A stretch of DNA of 64,000 nt, taken from CAUZIR01 sp965250195. GTDB lineage: Bacteria; Chloroflexota; Dehalococcoidia; Lucifugimonadales; UBA2962. A program made the position numbers and the translations under genes. The stretch lies in NCBI GenBank assembly GCA_965250195.1, contig OZ252295.1:372001-436000 (forward strand). The letters run 5' to 3'. Shown here piece by piece: positions 25,036 through 36,567 of the stretch. The notes under the pieces are model-generated. The model had not been told where the DNA came from. It was given only the letters and a program-made list of their open reading frames with translations, and did no database searches. Positions within the stretch are counted from its first letter, which is position 1. Every line of letters starts with the position of its first letter.

Positions 25036-25815
25036 ATGTTGCTGGCCATAGACATAGGGAACACAAACATCACTCTGGGTGTCTTTGACGGCGAGTCACT
25101 CGTCGCCACGGCGCGAGTGGCGACCGAGCCCGGACGCATGGCCGACGAGTACGGCCTGACGCTCAGCCAGATACTGCCCGCGAAGGATGTTTCGGTTGAG
25201 CAAATTGACGCCGTGGCGATGTGCAGTGTCGTCCCTCCCTTGACGCCGACCTTCGTCGGGCTCTGTACCGAATTTTTTCGAGTAAATCCGTTGGTGGTAG
25301 GTGCCGGTGTGCGCACCGGCGTACGGGTGCTGTACGACAACCAGCGAGACGTGGGCGCCGACCGCATCGCTGACGCGGCCGCGGCTTTCCACCTGTACGG
25401 CGGTCCGGCCATAGTGGTGGACTTCGGCACGGCCACTGTTTTTGATGCCATATCCGCGGAGGGTGACTACATCGGCGGCGCCATCGCGCCAGGCATCAAC
25501 GTGGCTGCCGACTCGCTCTTTCATGCCACGTCGCAATTGCGAAGGGTGGAGCTGGTGCGCCCGGAAAGCGCGATAGGCAAAAACACGGTGCACTCACTCC
25601 AATCAGGGCTGGTGCTCGGCTACGCGGAGCTGGTCAAAGGAATGGTGCGCCGCTTCACCGACGAGCTGCCTGGGAGCACCAGTGCGAAGAGCGCGAAGGT
25701 GATCGCGACCGGGGGCCTGGCCGAGTTGATCCAGGCCGAGACCGGGGTCTTCGACGTGGTGGACCCGGACCTGACTCTGACGGGCCTGCGCATCATCAAC
25801 GATCTGAATAAGTAG
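25036..25815 (+). CDS. coaX: Type III pantothenate kinase
   Basis: First step of CoA synthesis, ATP-dependent phosphorylation of pantothenate. Starting at MLLAIDIGNTNITLGVF (25036) it has 259 residues, the family length. The phosphate loop DIGNTN, the VGADRIADAAAA region and DFGTATVFDA followed by GGAIAPG are CoaX signatures of the ASKHA fold. The frame is open 20 codons further upstream, but the TATAAT at 25023 lies inside that stretch, so I take the later ATG. coaBC follows 48 bases downstream, making a CoA operon. Confidence 0.94.
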   Translation: MLLAIDIGNTNITLGVFDGESLVATARVATEPGRMADEYGLTLSQILPAKDVSVEQIDAVAMCSVVPPLTPTFVGLCTEFFRVNPLVVGAGVRTGVRVLYDNQRDVGADRIADAAAAFHLYGGPAIVVDFGTATVFDAISAEGDYIGGAIAPGINVAADSLFHATSQLRRVELVRPESAIGKNTVHSLQSGLVLGYAELVKGMVRRFTDELPGSTSAKSAKVIATGGLAELIQAETGVFDVVDPDLTLTGLRIINDLNK

Positions 25816-25863
25816 TAGAATCGTCGCAAAAGAGGCCTTTACCTGGAAAGGAAGGGACCTGAT

Positions 25864-27072
25864 ATGCCCACACCGTTAGAGGGCCGCCACGTCGTGCTCG
25901 GCGTCACCGGTTCGATAGCCGCCTACAAGGCGCTGGACCTTGCCAGCAAGCTGGTCCAGGCAAACGCTCACGTCGTCGCCATGCTCACCGAGGGCGCCGC
26001 TCGTTTCGTCTCACCGCTGGCCTTCGGCGCCATCACTCATCGACCCGCAGTGACCGACATTTACGATCCGCAGTCGGAGATGGGCATCGACCACGTCGCG
26101 ATCGCGCAGCAGGCCGATCTCGTCATCGTCGCACCTGCCACGGCCAACGCCCTGGCGAAAATGACACACGGGTTGGCCGACGATCCGGTTACTACAACCC
26201 TTCTGGCAACTCAGGCCCCTGTAATGGTCGCCCCGGCGATGGACGCCAACATGTTCGACCACCCGGCCACCCAGGATAATTTGGCCCTCCTAACCCAACG
26301 AGGCGTCTACATTGCCGGACCAGTCTCCGGGCGCATGGCCTCAGGGCTCATCGGGACCGGTCGTATGGTCGAGCCAGCCGACCTGATCGGCCACGCCCGG
26401 CTGTTACTGGGCCGCAACGGAGATCTTGCCAAGCGAAGAATCGTAATTACGGCCGGGGGCACCGAGGAGGCAATCGACCCGGTACGGATTATCACCAATC
26501 ACTCCTCCGGCAAAATGGGCTACGCCATCGCAGAGGCCGCCCGTGACCGGGGAGCGTCAGTCACGTTGGTCGCGGCCCGCTCTCCCCTCCCCGACCCGAT
26601 CGGCGTCGAGGTCGTGCGTGTTATGAGCGCGGCAGACATGGCGAGCGCCGTAAGGGCCGTTATCGAAGGTGCTGACGCCCTGGTGATGGCCGCGGCGGTG
26701 TCGGACTGGACGCCGATTGATGTTTCCTCCAGCAAGATGAAGAAAGCCGACACCGACGCGATGACCTTAGAGCTACGCAAGACCGAGGAGATACTCGCGT
26801 CGATAGACCAGCCCGACCTGGTAAAGGTAGGCTTCGCCGCCGAGACAGAGAACGTCGAGAAAAACGCTCGCAAAAAGCTGGCAGGCAAGGGCCTGGACCT
26901 CGTCGTCGCCAACGACATTACGTCGCCCGGCGCAGGCTTTGGCGGGGACGACAACCGGGTGACGCTGATCGGACCGGACGGCCAGGCCGACGAGTTGCCG
27001 AGAATGGCCAAGTACGAGATCGGCCACCGCATCCTCGACCGGGTTATTTCGATACTCTCCAAAGGCGGCTGA
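25864..27072 (+). CDS. coaBC: Bifunctional phosphopantothenoylcysteine decarboxylase/synthase
   Basis: Converts phosphopantothenate and cysteine to phosphopantetheine. It has 402 residues. The flavoprotein CoaC half (1 to about 180) has GVTGSIAAYKALDLASKL, PATANALAKMTHGLADD and the APAMDANMF substrate clamp. The CoaB half (about 185-400) has ITAGGTEEAIDPVR, NHSSGKMGYAIAEAA, the AAAVSDW motif and ELRKTEEIL with the conserved Lys. A purine-rich AAGGAAGGGA precedes the ATG. It is downstream of coaX in the same direction. Confidence 0.95.
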   Translation: MPTPLEGRHVVLGVTGSIAAYKALDLASKLVQANAHVVAMLTEGAARFVSPLAFGAITHRPAVTDIYDPQSEMGIDHVAIAQQADLVIVAPATANALAKMTHGLADDPVTTTLLATQAPVMVAPAMDANMFDHPATQDNLALLTQRGVYIAGPVSGRMASGLIGTGRMVEPADLIGHARLLLGRNGDLAKRRIVITAGGTEEAIDPVRIITNHSSGKMGYAIAEAARDRGASVTLVAARSPLPDPIGVEVVRVMSAADMASAVRAVIEGADALVMAAAVSDWTPIDVSSSKMKKADTDAMTLELRKTEEILASIDQPDLVKVGFAAETENVEKNARKKLAGKGLDLVVANDITSPGAGFGGDDNRVTLIGPDGQADELPRMAKYEIGHRILDRVISILSKGG

Positions 27073-27090
27073 TGAGGCCCGCGCCGCCGC

Positions 27091-27921
27091 CTAGTCCGTA
27101 AGCTTTCCCAGCATCGCCAGGGGTGTGGTTGCGAACAGACCGGCGTCGACCGGTAGCGTGACCCCAGTTATCCAGCGCGCCTCGCCCGACGCTAAGAAGA
27201 GCGCCGCGTAGGCAATATCCCACGCCGTGCCCTCCGTCTGCAGGGGTGCCGCCCGGCGTCTCAGGTCCCGGCCGCGCGCGTCCACCCTTTTTTCCACCAT
27301 CGGAGTGTAGGCGTGGCCGGGGGCGATGCAATTGACCCGCACGCCATCCGACCCGTGGTCGACCGCCATGGCCGTGGTGAGCGCGATCACGCCCCCCTTC
27401 GAGACGGCATACGGGATGGCCCCTCCGAACTGCCCGGCGCGCAGGCCCACTATGGACGACAGGTTGACTATCGAGCCCCCGCCAGCCTCAATCATCGCTG
27501 GGACGGCATATCGGGACGTGAGCACCATGCTCTTGAGGTTCACGTCCATCGCCCTCTGATAGCCGTCCAGGTCCAGGTCGGTTACCGAGCCAAGCACGCT
27601 GATGCCAACGTTATTGATCAGCACGTGAAGCCCACCGAATCGTTTGACGGCCGCCTCGACCGCCGCCTTGCACTGGCCGGGGCTCGACACATCGGCGACG
27701 CAGACAGCCGCCTCGCCGCCCTCAGCCTCGATCAACCCAACGGTGCGGGCGGCCCGGGCGTCGTCCACGTCGACGACCATGACGCGGGCGCCTTCAAGTG
27801 CGAAAAGCCTTGCGATAGCCTCGCCGATACCGGTGCCCACAGCGTCGGCGCCGGACCCGGCACCGGTGACCATCGCCACCTTACCTCTCAGCCTGCCAAG
27901 TCCTTCCTCTGGATTGTTCAT
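27091..27921 (-). CDS. Short-chain dehydrogenase/reductase
   Basis: NAD(P)-dependent oxidoreductase of unknown substrate. With the ATG at 27921 (GGAG six bases upstream) it has 276 residues. The cofactor loop is TGAGSGADAVGTGIGEAIA, longer than the usual TGxxxGIG by several residues, followed by VDVDD (acidic end of strand 2, favouring NAD), the NNVG motif, Ser in NLSSIVG and Y-x-x-x-K as YAVSKGG. It is convergent with coaBC (18-base gap) and divergent from valS. Confidence 0.88.
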   Translation of the reverse strand: MNNPEEGLGRLRGKVAMVTGAGSGADAVGTGIGEAIARLFALEGARVMVVDVDDARAARTVGLIEAEGGEAAVCVADVSSPGQCKAAVEAAVKRFGGLHVLINNVGISVLGSVTDLDLDGYQRAMDVNLKSMVLTSRYAVPAMIEAGGGSIVNLSSIVGLRAGQFGGAIPYAVSKGGVIALTTAMAVDHGSDGVRVNCIAPGHAYTPMVEKRVDARGRDLRRRAAPLQTEGTAWDIAYAALFLASGEARWITGVTLPVDAGLFATTPLAMLGKLTD

Positions 27922-28008
27922 TTGCGGCTCCGTGCTGGTTTTCAGGCCCGAGTGTGCCACGGGACGCAGGCGAGCAACAAGCGGGGGCCATGTTTATGGG
28001 GTGGCCCG

Positions 28009-28038
28009 TTGATGGGCGAGACGGCAGCACCCTAGAAT
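28009..28038 (+). promoter_or_regulatory. Predicted valS promoter
   Basis: TTGATG (28009-28014) and TAGAAT (28033-28038) with an 18-base spacer. The short distance to the start leaves no room for a T-box leader. Confidence 0.4.
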
Positions 28039-28057
28039 GGGTTACCGAAGGACGTTC

Positions 28058-30745
28058 ATGACCACCAACCGAAAAACCGTTTCCAACATACCCAAGGCCT
28101 ACGAGCCGGCGGCGTACGAGACCGGTATCTACAAGATGTGGTCGGACGGCGGTTTCTTCGCCCCCGACACCGGGTCGGACAAGACCCCGTTCGTAATCGT
28201 CATGCCCCCGCCCAACGTGACCGGGGCCCTGCACATGGGCCACGCCCTGACCACCGCGCTGGAGGACCTGATGACGCGCTGGCACCGGATGCTGGGCGAT
28301 CCCACCCTCTTTTTGCCGGGGGCGGACCACGCGGGCATCGCCACCCAGGTAGTTGTCGAGCGAGAGCTGGCGAAAGAGGGTACGACGCGCCACGATCTCG
28401 GCCGAGAGAAATTCCTCGAAAAAGTCTGGGACTGGGTAGATAGATACGGCGACCGCATAAACGTGCAGTTAGAGCGGCTGGGGGCCTCGTGCGACTGGAG
28501 CAGGCGCGCCTTCACGCTCGACTTTGGGCCCAGCCGGGCGGTTCGTCAGACCTTCTTAAATCTTTACGAGCAAGGCCTGTTGTACCGGGGGGAACGGATC
28601 ATCAACTGGTGCCCCAGCTGCGCCACCGCGCTGTCCGAGCTGGAGGTCAAGTACAGCGAAGAGGACGGTGCCCTTTACCACATCCGTTACCTGCTGGAGG
28701 ACGGCTCCGGCGGGCTGGTAATCGCCACCACCCGGCCTGAGACGTTGCTGGGCGACACGGCCGTCGCCCTTAACCCGGACGACCCTCGCTTCAGCGCGTT
28801 CATCGGCAAGACGGCCGTGCTGCCGATTCTGGGGAGAAAAATCCCGGTCATCGGTGACGAAGCGGTGGAGACGGAGTTCGGCACTGGTGCCCTCAAGGTG
28901 ACGCCGGGCCACGACCCGACCGACTTCGAGATCGGCGCACGTCACGGCCTCGAAACAATCAACATCATGAACCTGGATGGCTCGCTAAACGAGAACGCAG
29001 GGCCGTTCGCCGGTCAGGACCGGTTCGCGGCAAGAAAGGCCGTGATTGAGCGGCTGGAACTCGAGGGCCTGATGGTCGAAATCGAGCCTTACCGCCACTC
29101 GGTCGGACACTGCGACCGCAGCGGGGACGTGGTCGAGCCGCTGGTGAGCCTGCAATGGTTCGTCAAGGCCGCCACGCTAGCTGAGCCTGCGATGGAGGCC
29201 GTCCGAGAAGGCGCCATAAAAATCGTCCCGGAGCGATTCGAAAAAGTCTACTTCAACTGGATGGAGAACATCCGCGACTGGTGCGTCAGTCGCCAGCTGT
29301 GGTGGGGCCATCGGATCCCGGTCTGGTACTGCGGCGACTGCGAAGAGGTGATCGTCGCGGTCGATGATCCGACCGCCTGCCCCAAATGCCGGTCAGAAAA
29401 CCTGCAACAAGACCCCGATGTGCTGGACACATGGTTCAGCTCTGGCCTGTGGACCCATTCGACTCTTGGTTGGCCCGAAGAGACCGACGACCTGGCCCGC
29501 TTCTACTCCGGCACGGTCATGGAGACGGGCTACGACATCCTCTTTTTCTGGGTCGCCCGCATGATCATGCTCGGCATGTTCAACAACGGCGGGCGGATCC
29601 CGTTCAGCACGGTCTACCTGCATGGCCTCATCCTCGACCCCGCGGGCAAGAAGATGAGCAAGACCAAGGGCAACGTGACCGACCCGCTGGACCTGGCCGA
29701 CGCCTATGGCACCGACGCGCTGCGGTTCGCGCTGACCACCGGGAACGCGCCCGGCAACGACATGCGCCTGAACAAGCAGAAGCTGGAGTGGGCGCGCAAT
29801 TTCGCAAACAAGGTGTGGAACTCGGCCCGGTTCGTAATGATGAACATGGACCAGCACCAAAACGCCCTCTCAGACTGGAGCCTGAAGCCGTCTCCTGAGC
29901 ACAGAGAGGACCGGTGGATTCTCAGTCGCCTCAGCCGGGTGGCCGATGAGGTCAACTCGAACATGGAGAACTTCCAGTTCGGCGACGCTCAAAAAACGCT
30001 GCACGACTTCATCTGGAACGAGTACTGCGACTGGTACATCGAGATGGCCAAGGTGAGGATTCGGTCCGGCGACCTCACCCCCCTGCCCGTCCTGGCGCAC
30101 GTGCTGGAGCGCATGCTGCGGCTGCTCCACCCGTTCATGCCATTCGTCACCGAGACCGTTTGGCAGCAGCTAACGAGCAAATTGCCCCAGGATGCCCAAG
30201 AGCGGATCGGAGGCGAGGACAGAGCGCTAATCGTCGCTCGCTACCCGACGGCCGATGACGGGACGGTCGACGAGGGGGCCGAGCGAGAGATCGAGGCGGT
30301 CGTGGAACTGGTACGGGCCGTGCGCAACCTGCGCGCCGAGTTCCGTATCCAGTCCGACAAGCGCATTCAGGCGACGGTGAGCGCCCCGCACGCCGGTGAC
30401 GTAATGAACGAGGAGGCTGCTGCTATCGGCGCCCTTGCGATGATCGAGCCTCTCAGCTTCGGGCGCGACGGCGAAGCAGAAGACAGCGCCTCCCTCGTGC
30501 TGGAGCACAGCACGGTGACGGTCCCGCTGGCGGGCGTCGTAGACCTGGGGGCCGAGGTGAAACGCCTGGCCGAGGAGTTGTCCGGTCTCGTGCAAGGCGC
30601 CAAGCGATTAGAGGGACGATTATCAAACGAGCAGTTCCTGTCCAAGGCCCCAGACGAGGTCGTGGAGAAAGAGCGGGAGCGCCTGTCCAGCCTGAACGAG
30701 CGCCAAGAAAGAGTGTCGGACATCCTGTCCCGGCTGGCGGATTAG
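28058..30745 (+). CDS. valS: Valyl-tRNA synthetase
   Basis: Charges tRNA-Val. From the ATG at 28058 (AAGGA five bases upstream) it has 895 residues. The class I HIGH motif is in PPNVTGALHMGHA, KMSKS appears as KKMSKTKGNV, and the CP1 editing domain lies between them. Zinc-type cysteine pairs CGDC and CPKC are present (about residues 425-450). The C-terminal tRNA-binding coiled coil (VDLGAEVKRLAEELSGL to the end) is complete. An ATG seven codons upstream is possible but lacks a ribosome binding site. Confidence 0.96.
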   Translation: MTTNRKTVSNIPKAYEPAAYETGIYKMWSDGGFFAPDTGSDKTPFVIVMPPPNVTGALHMGHALTTALEDLMTRWHRMLGDPTLFLPGADHAGIATQVVVERELAKEGTTRHDLGREKFLEKVWDWVDRYGDRINVQLERLGASCDWSRRAFTLDFGPSRAVRQTFLNLYEQGLLYRGERIINWCPSCATALSELEVKYSEEDGALYHIRYLLEDGSGGLVIATTRPETLLGDTAVALNPDDPRFSAFIGKTAVLPILGRKIPVIGDEAVETEFGTGALKVTPGHDPTDFEIGARHGLETINIMNLDGSLNENAGPFAGQDRFAARKAVIERLELEGLMVEIEPYRHSVGHCDRSGDVVEPLVSLQWFVKAATLAEPAMEAVREGAIKIVPERFEKVYFNWMENIRDWCVSRQLWWGHRIPVWYCGDCEEVIVAVDDPTACPKCRSENLQQDPDVLDTWFSSGLWTHSTLGWPEETDDLARFYSGTVMETGYDILFFWVARMIMLGMFNNGGRIPFSTVYLHGLILDPAGKKMSKTKGNVTDPLDLADAYGTDALRFALTTGNAPGNDMRLNKQKLEWARNFANKVWNSARFVMMNMDQHQNALSDWSLKPSPEHREDRWILSRLSRVADEVNSNMENFQFGDAQKTLHDFIWNEYCDWYIEMAKVRIRSGDLTPLPVLAHVLERMLRLLHPFMPFVTETVWQQLTSKLPQDAQERIGGEDRALIVARYPTADDGTVDEGAEREIEAVVELVRAVRNLRAEFRIQSDKRIQATVSAPHAGDVMNEEAAAIGALAMIEPLSFGRDGEAEDSASLVLEHSTVTVPLAGVVDLGAEVKRLAEELSGLVQGAKRLEGRLSNEQFLSKAPDEVVEKERERLSSLNERQERVSDILSRLAD

Positions 30746-30775
30746 ACGGGCCGGGCGCCCCTGACGGCAGTGTCC

Positions 30776-31489
30776 CTAGCGCCGGCGACGCAATTGGGCC
30801 CGCGCCGCGAGTTTCCCCAGCTGGTTGAGGCCCTTCTTGGTATCCGAGGCCATCTTGGCCTGGTCGGAGTGCTTGACCCGGTAGCTAAACAGCCAGTAAG
30901 TCAGCTCTCGCCCCTGTCTTAGAGACATTCCCTTGCCCAGCCGCGCGCCGGTGTCGGCCCTGAACGCCGCGACCAGCTCATCTCGGGGGGCGCCATAAAG
31001 TCGCTCGAACGCCTCTTCCGTTTCGTCGGTCAGGTACCGAGCACCGCGAGCGACATTGCGCTTGCGCACCTCCCCTTCGACCGCATGCAGCAGTGCCTCC
31101 TCCACGGTGACGCCGTAGTGAAAGTTGAGGTAGCCTCGATATTTTTCAATCCCAAGCCGGGCTTTCATAATGTCGCCGAGTGAGTAAGCTCTCAGCCGGT
31201 CGGGCAATCGGCCCCTGAGCAGAAGGTCGTCACGCTCATCGACGGGTATCAGGTCGCTGGCTCCGGCACAAAGTCGCTGAGCGAGCAGGGGCCAGTCGAA
31301 CGCCTCTCCCGATATAAAAAACCGCAGGCGCCTCCCCCGGTGAGTGTCCTCGGGGGCCGACCACCTAGCCATTGCGTCGATCAGCGCGAAAGCCCACTCC
31401 TCGCCGCGTTCGATGTCCTTGCGGAAGCGCTCTATGTTTACGGACTCGTCTGGAGGGGCGGACGGGGAGGATTTGTCGGTGTCTTCCAA
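30776..31489 (-). CDS. Unknown protein downstream of secA
   Basis: I do not recognise this protein. A TTG at 31489 gives 237 residues; the frame is open to 31567, which would overlap secA by 65 bases. It is charged, has no membrane segment or signal peptide, and contains two blocks that look folded: WAFALIDAMARW through LRFFISGEAFDWPLLAQRL, and YGVTVEEALLHAVEGEVRKRNVARG. The C-terminus is basic (AQLRRRR). It follows secA by 13 bases on the same strand, so it is probably co-transcribed, and it converges on valS. Confidence 0.6.
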   Translation of the reverse strand: MEDTDKSSPSAPPDESVNIERFRKDIERGEEWAFALIDAMARWSAPEDTHRGRRLRFFISGEAFDWPLLAQRLCAGASDLIPVDERDDLLLRGRLPDRLRAYSLGDIMKARLGIEKYRGYLNFHYGVTVEEALLHAVEGEVRKRNVARGARYLTDETEEAFERLYGAPRDELVAAFRADTGARLGKGMSLRQGRELTYWLFSYRVKHSDQAKMASDTKKGLNQLGKLAARAQLRRRR

Positions 31490-31502
31490 GGCGGCGCCAC
31501 GC

Positions 31503-34196
<2,694 letters not shown>

Positions 34197-34234
34197 TGTA
34201 ATAAGCCGTTGATGAACAACTGGGGGATGCGTCG

Positions 34235-34243
34235 ATTATACCA
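34235..34243 (-). promoter_or_regulatory. Predicted extended -10 promoter of secA
   Basis: Minus-strand TGGTATAAT (34243-34235) is an extended -10. The leader would be about 30 bases and has no Shine-Dalgarno sequence before the GTG. The remainder of the 202-base gap between secA and prs holds only short GC-rich inverted repeats. Confidence 0.5.
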
Positions 34244-34398
34244 GTGACCGAACAGGTCACCCAGGGCTAAACGGCCATCTCCATACTCGAAGTCGCGGCG
34301 AAACGCCAGGCGCACCGGCTGGCGTGAGACCTTTGTGTGAGGTTGCGAAACGCGACCGGCCAGGGATTGCAGCCCCGTATGCGGAGGGCCGGAGCCCT

Positions 34399-35355
34399 CT
34401 AAGCCGAGCCGTCGAACATGGCGCCGACGGAATCGCCGTCGTGAATGCGCTGTATCGCCTCACCCAGCACGGCGGCGACCGAGATGACCGTAAGTTCGTC
34501 CCAGCGCTTGTCTTTCGGCACCGGCACCGTATCCGCCACGGCCATCTCTACCATCCCGGCTTCTGCCAGTATTTGCGAGGCATCGCCGGAGAGCAGCGGA
34601 TGAGTGATCGCACAGTGGACCGCGGAAGCGCCGTGCTCCCGCAATGCATTGACCGCCGCCATCACGGTGCCGCCGGTGCCCACCTCGTCGTCCACTATCA
34701 GCGCCGTCTTGCCCTCGACAGACCCGATCAGCGTGGCCGCCGCGACCTTGTCCTGGTTACCCAGGCGCTGCTTTTCGATAATCGCCATGGGTGCGCCCAG
34801 CAGATTCGCCGTGCTCCGGGCACGCTTGGCGTCGCCGACATCGGTGGCCGCCACCACGAGGTTGTCCCCCCTGAGGTGGTCGAAGTGCCGGGCGAGTATG
34901 GGAATGGCCGTCAGTTCGTCCACCGGGACGGAGAAAAAGCCCTGTATCTGCCCGGCGTGCAGGTCCATCGTCAGCACCCGGTCGGCGCCGGCCACGGAGA
35001 TGAAATCGGCCACCAATCGCGCGGTGATGGCCACGCGGGGCTGGTCCTTTTTGTCGGTTCGGCCGTACGCGTAGTGGGGTATGACCGCCGTGATTCGCCC
35101 CGCCGACGCCCTCTTGGCCGCGTCGATCATGATGAGCAGTTCCATGAGATTGTCGTTGACCGGGGTGGACAGCGGCTGGACTAGAAACACGTCCTTGCCC
35201 CGGACGTTCTCCAGAATGCGCACGAAGGTGTTGTCGTTGGAAAACTTGAACGCCTCACTTTCGCCAATGGGAATGCCGAGATAGGAGCAGATGTCCGTAG
35301 CCAGACCCGGATGAGCGTTACCGGTCAATACCTTAAGGTCTTCGTACGTGGGCAT
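34399..35355 (-). CDS. prs: Ribose-phosphate pyrophosphokinase
   Basis: Makes PRPP from ribose 5-phosphate and ATP for nucleotide, histidine and tryptophan synthesis. From MPTYEDLKVLTG (35355, AGGA eight bases upstream) it has 318 residues. The flexible-loop region YAYGRTDKKDQPR, the metal site VLTMDLHAGQIQGFF and the PRPP loop ALIVDDEVGTGGT are intact. The reading frame is open a further 35 codons upstream without family similarity. It diverges from cysH. Confidence 0.95.
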   Translation of the reverse strand: MPTYEDLKVLTGNAHPGLATDICSYLGIPIGESEAFKFSNDNTFVRILENVRGKDVFLVQPLSTPVNDNLMELLIMIDAAKRASAGRITAVIPHYAYGRTDKKDQPRVAITARLVADFISVAGADRVLTMDLHAGQIQGFFSVPVDELTAIPILARHFDHLRGDNLVVAATDVGDAKRARSTANLLGAPMAIIEKQRLGNQDKVAAATLIGSVEGKTALIVDDEVGTGGTVMAAVNALREHGASAVHCAITHPLLSGDASQILAEAGMVEMAVADTVPVPKDKRWDELTVISVAAVLGEAIQRIHDGDSVGAMFDGSA

Positions 35356-35437
35356 TTTTGGGGTCCTACCAACTCTTGTGGGCGACTCTAATTTCGGGCA
35401 CCGAACGCGCCGGGAGGGACCGGTTCGGGCGCCCCGA

Positions 35438-35446
35438 ATCTTAGCA
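35438..35446 (-). promoter_or_regulatory. Possible extended -10 for prs
   Basis: Minus-strand TGCTAAGAT (35446-35438) matches an extended -10, with only a poor -35 (TTTCTT, 15-base spacing). It lies about 80 bases before the prs start. Confidence 0.3.
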
Positions 35447-35564
35447 TGCCAACCCGACAAGAAAGGACTATTTCGGCTCCTTGAGCACTAACGAATCTGC
35501 CGAGACCTTACGCCCTTGACGGTCGAGCGCCCGATGAACCGTCGAACGCCCACCCACGGCTGGC

Positions 35565-35594
35565 TTGACCCTTCGATGCGCCCAAAGCTAAACT
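35565..35594 (+). promoter_or_regulatory. Predicted cysH promoter
   Basis: TTGACC (35565-35570) and TAAACT (35589-35594) with an 18-base spacer. Transcription would begin near 35601 and give a 98-base leader. An inverted repeat just upstream, GACGGT (35518-35523) with ACCGTC (35538-35543), could be an operator. Confidence 0.5.
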
Positions 35595-35618
35595 GAATTC
35601 GCTGTGCTTGTTAGGTTC

Positions 35619-35662
35619 GGCCCCCTGGTTGCGATAGATTGTCACCTCGGGGCCTTTTATTT
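35619..35662 (+). terminator. Candidate attenuator in the cysH leader
   Basis: GGCCCC (35619-35624) pairs with GGGGCC (35649-35654), and inside it GGT and ACC can pair; TTTTATTT follows at 35655-35662. This terminator-like structure lies between the predicted promoter and the cysH start, suggesting that sulfur genes are controlled by premature termination. I do not see the conserved core of a SAM-I riboswitch. Confidence 0.5.
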
Positions 35663-35698
35663 GGATGCCCGGCGCCAAAGCCCTGAACTGAGGCCCAT

Positions 35699-36508
35699 TT
35701 GACCGATTCCGCGGCTGTTGGCCGTCCCCGAATAGACCCCTCCGAAGTGGACCAACTCGCGCATGAGTTCGAGGACTACTCGGCGCAGGAAGTACTGAGC
35801 TGGACGGTGGAGCGGTTCGGAGACAGCGTCGCCCTCTCCACCAGCTTTCAGTCAACTGGCATGGTGCTGCTCGACATGCTCAACCGGATATCGCCCGGCA
35901 CCCGCATTTTCACCCTGGACACAGGCCGACTGCCAAAAGAAACCTACGAGTTGATAGACCGAGCGCAACAGCGCTACGGGTGCAGCATCGACGTGCAGTC
36001 CCCCGACCCGGACGAGCTCAAAGAGATCGTGGCGGCGCACGGCATCAACATGTTCTACCGCAGCTACTCCAAGCGTCTCCTGTGCTGCGACGTGCGCAAG
36101 GTCAAGCCGCTCAACCGGGCTCTGTCTGGACTGGACGCCTGGATAACGGGCCTGATGAGGAGCGAGGGCGGAACCAGGGCGGAGACGGCCAAGATCGGGA
36201 TCGACGAGAGTCGGGACGGTCGGGCCAAAATCAACCCGCTCGCCGACTGGGACATGGACCGGGTGTGGGAGTACATCCGGGCCAACGACGTCCCCTACAA
36301 CGCTCTCTACGACCGTGGCTACACCTCCATCGGCTGCGACCCTTGCACGCGCGCCATTGAACCTGGTGAGCACACGAGAGCAGGCCGTTGGTGGTGGGAG
36401 AGCGGGGTGCCCAAGGAGTGCGGCATCCACCTGAGCCCGAAACTGAAAGCGCAGGCCCTGAAGGTTTCTTCTTCGGGGCAGACTTCGACCGAACCAATTA
36501 GCAAATAA
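35699..36508 (+). CDS. cysH: Adenylylsulfate (APS) reductase, 4Fe-4S type CysH
   Basis: Reduces APS to sulfite in assimilatory sulfate reduction. It has 269 residues with a TTG start preceded by GAGG. The cluster cysteines are LCCDVRK and GCDPCTR, which mark the 4Fe-4S APS reductases and not the PAPS reductases lacking a cluster. The C-terminal nucleophile is in KECGIHL. The nucleotide-binding loop is STSFQSTGMVLLDML and substrate residues are in GLMRSEGGTRAE. Together with the downstream Sat-CysC it forms the sulfate-activation pair; no sulfite reductase gene is in the window. Confidence 0.94.
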   Translation: MTDSAAVGRPRIDPSEVDQLAHEFEDYSAQEVLSWTVERFGDSVALSTSFQSTGMVLLDMLNRISPGTRIFTLDTGRLPKETYELIDRAQQRYGCSIDVQSPDPDELKEIVAAHGINMFYRSYSKRLLCCDVRKVKPLNRALSGLDAWITGLMRSEGGTRAETAKIGIDESRDGRAKINPLADWDMDRVWEYIRANDVPYNALYDRGYTSIGCDPCTRAIEPGEHTRAGRWWWESGVPKECGIHLSPKLKAQALKVSSSGQTSTEPISK

Positions 36509-36567
36509 CCCTGAGCGGACTTTGACCGCTTTAACGGGCAGAAAAAACGGAGATCAAACCAGCTCAA

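Noticed and set aside
35500..35698. SAM-I riboswitch before cysH
   Set aside because: The conserved junction and kink-turn segments of SAM-I are not present; only a terminator-type hairpin is seen.
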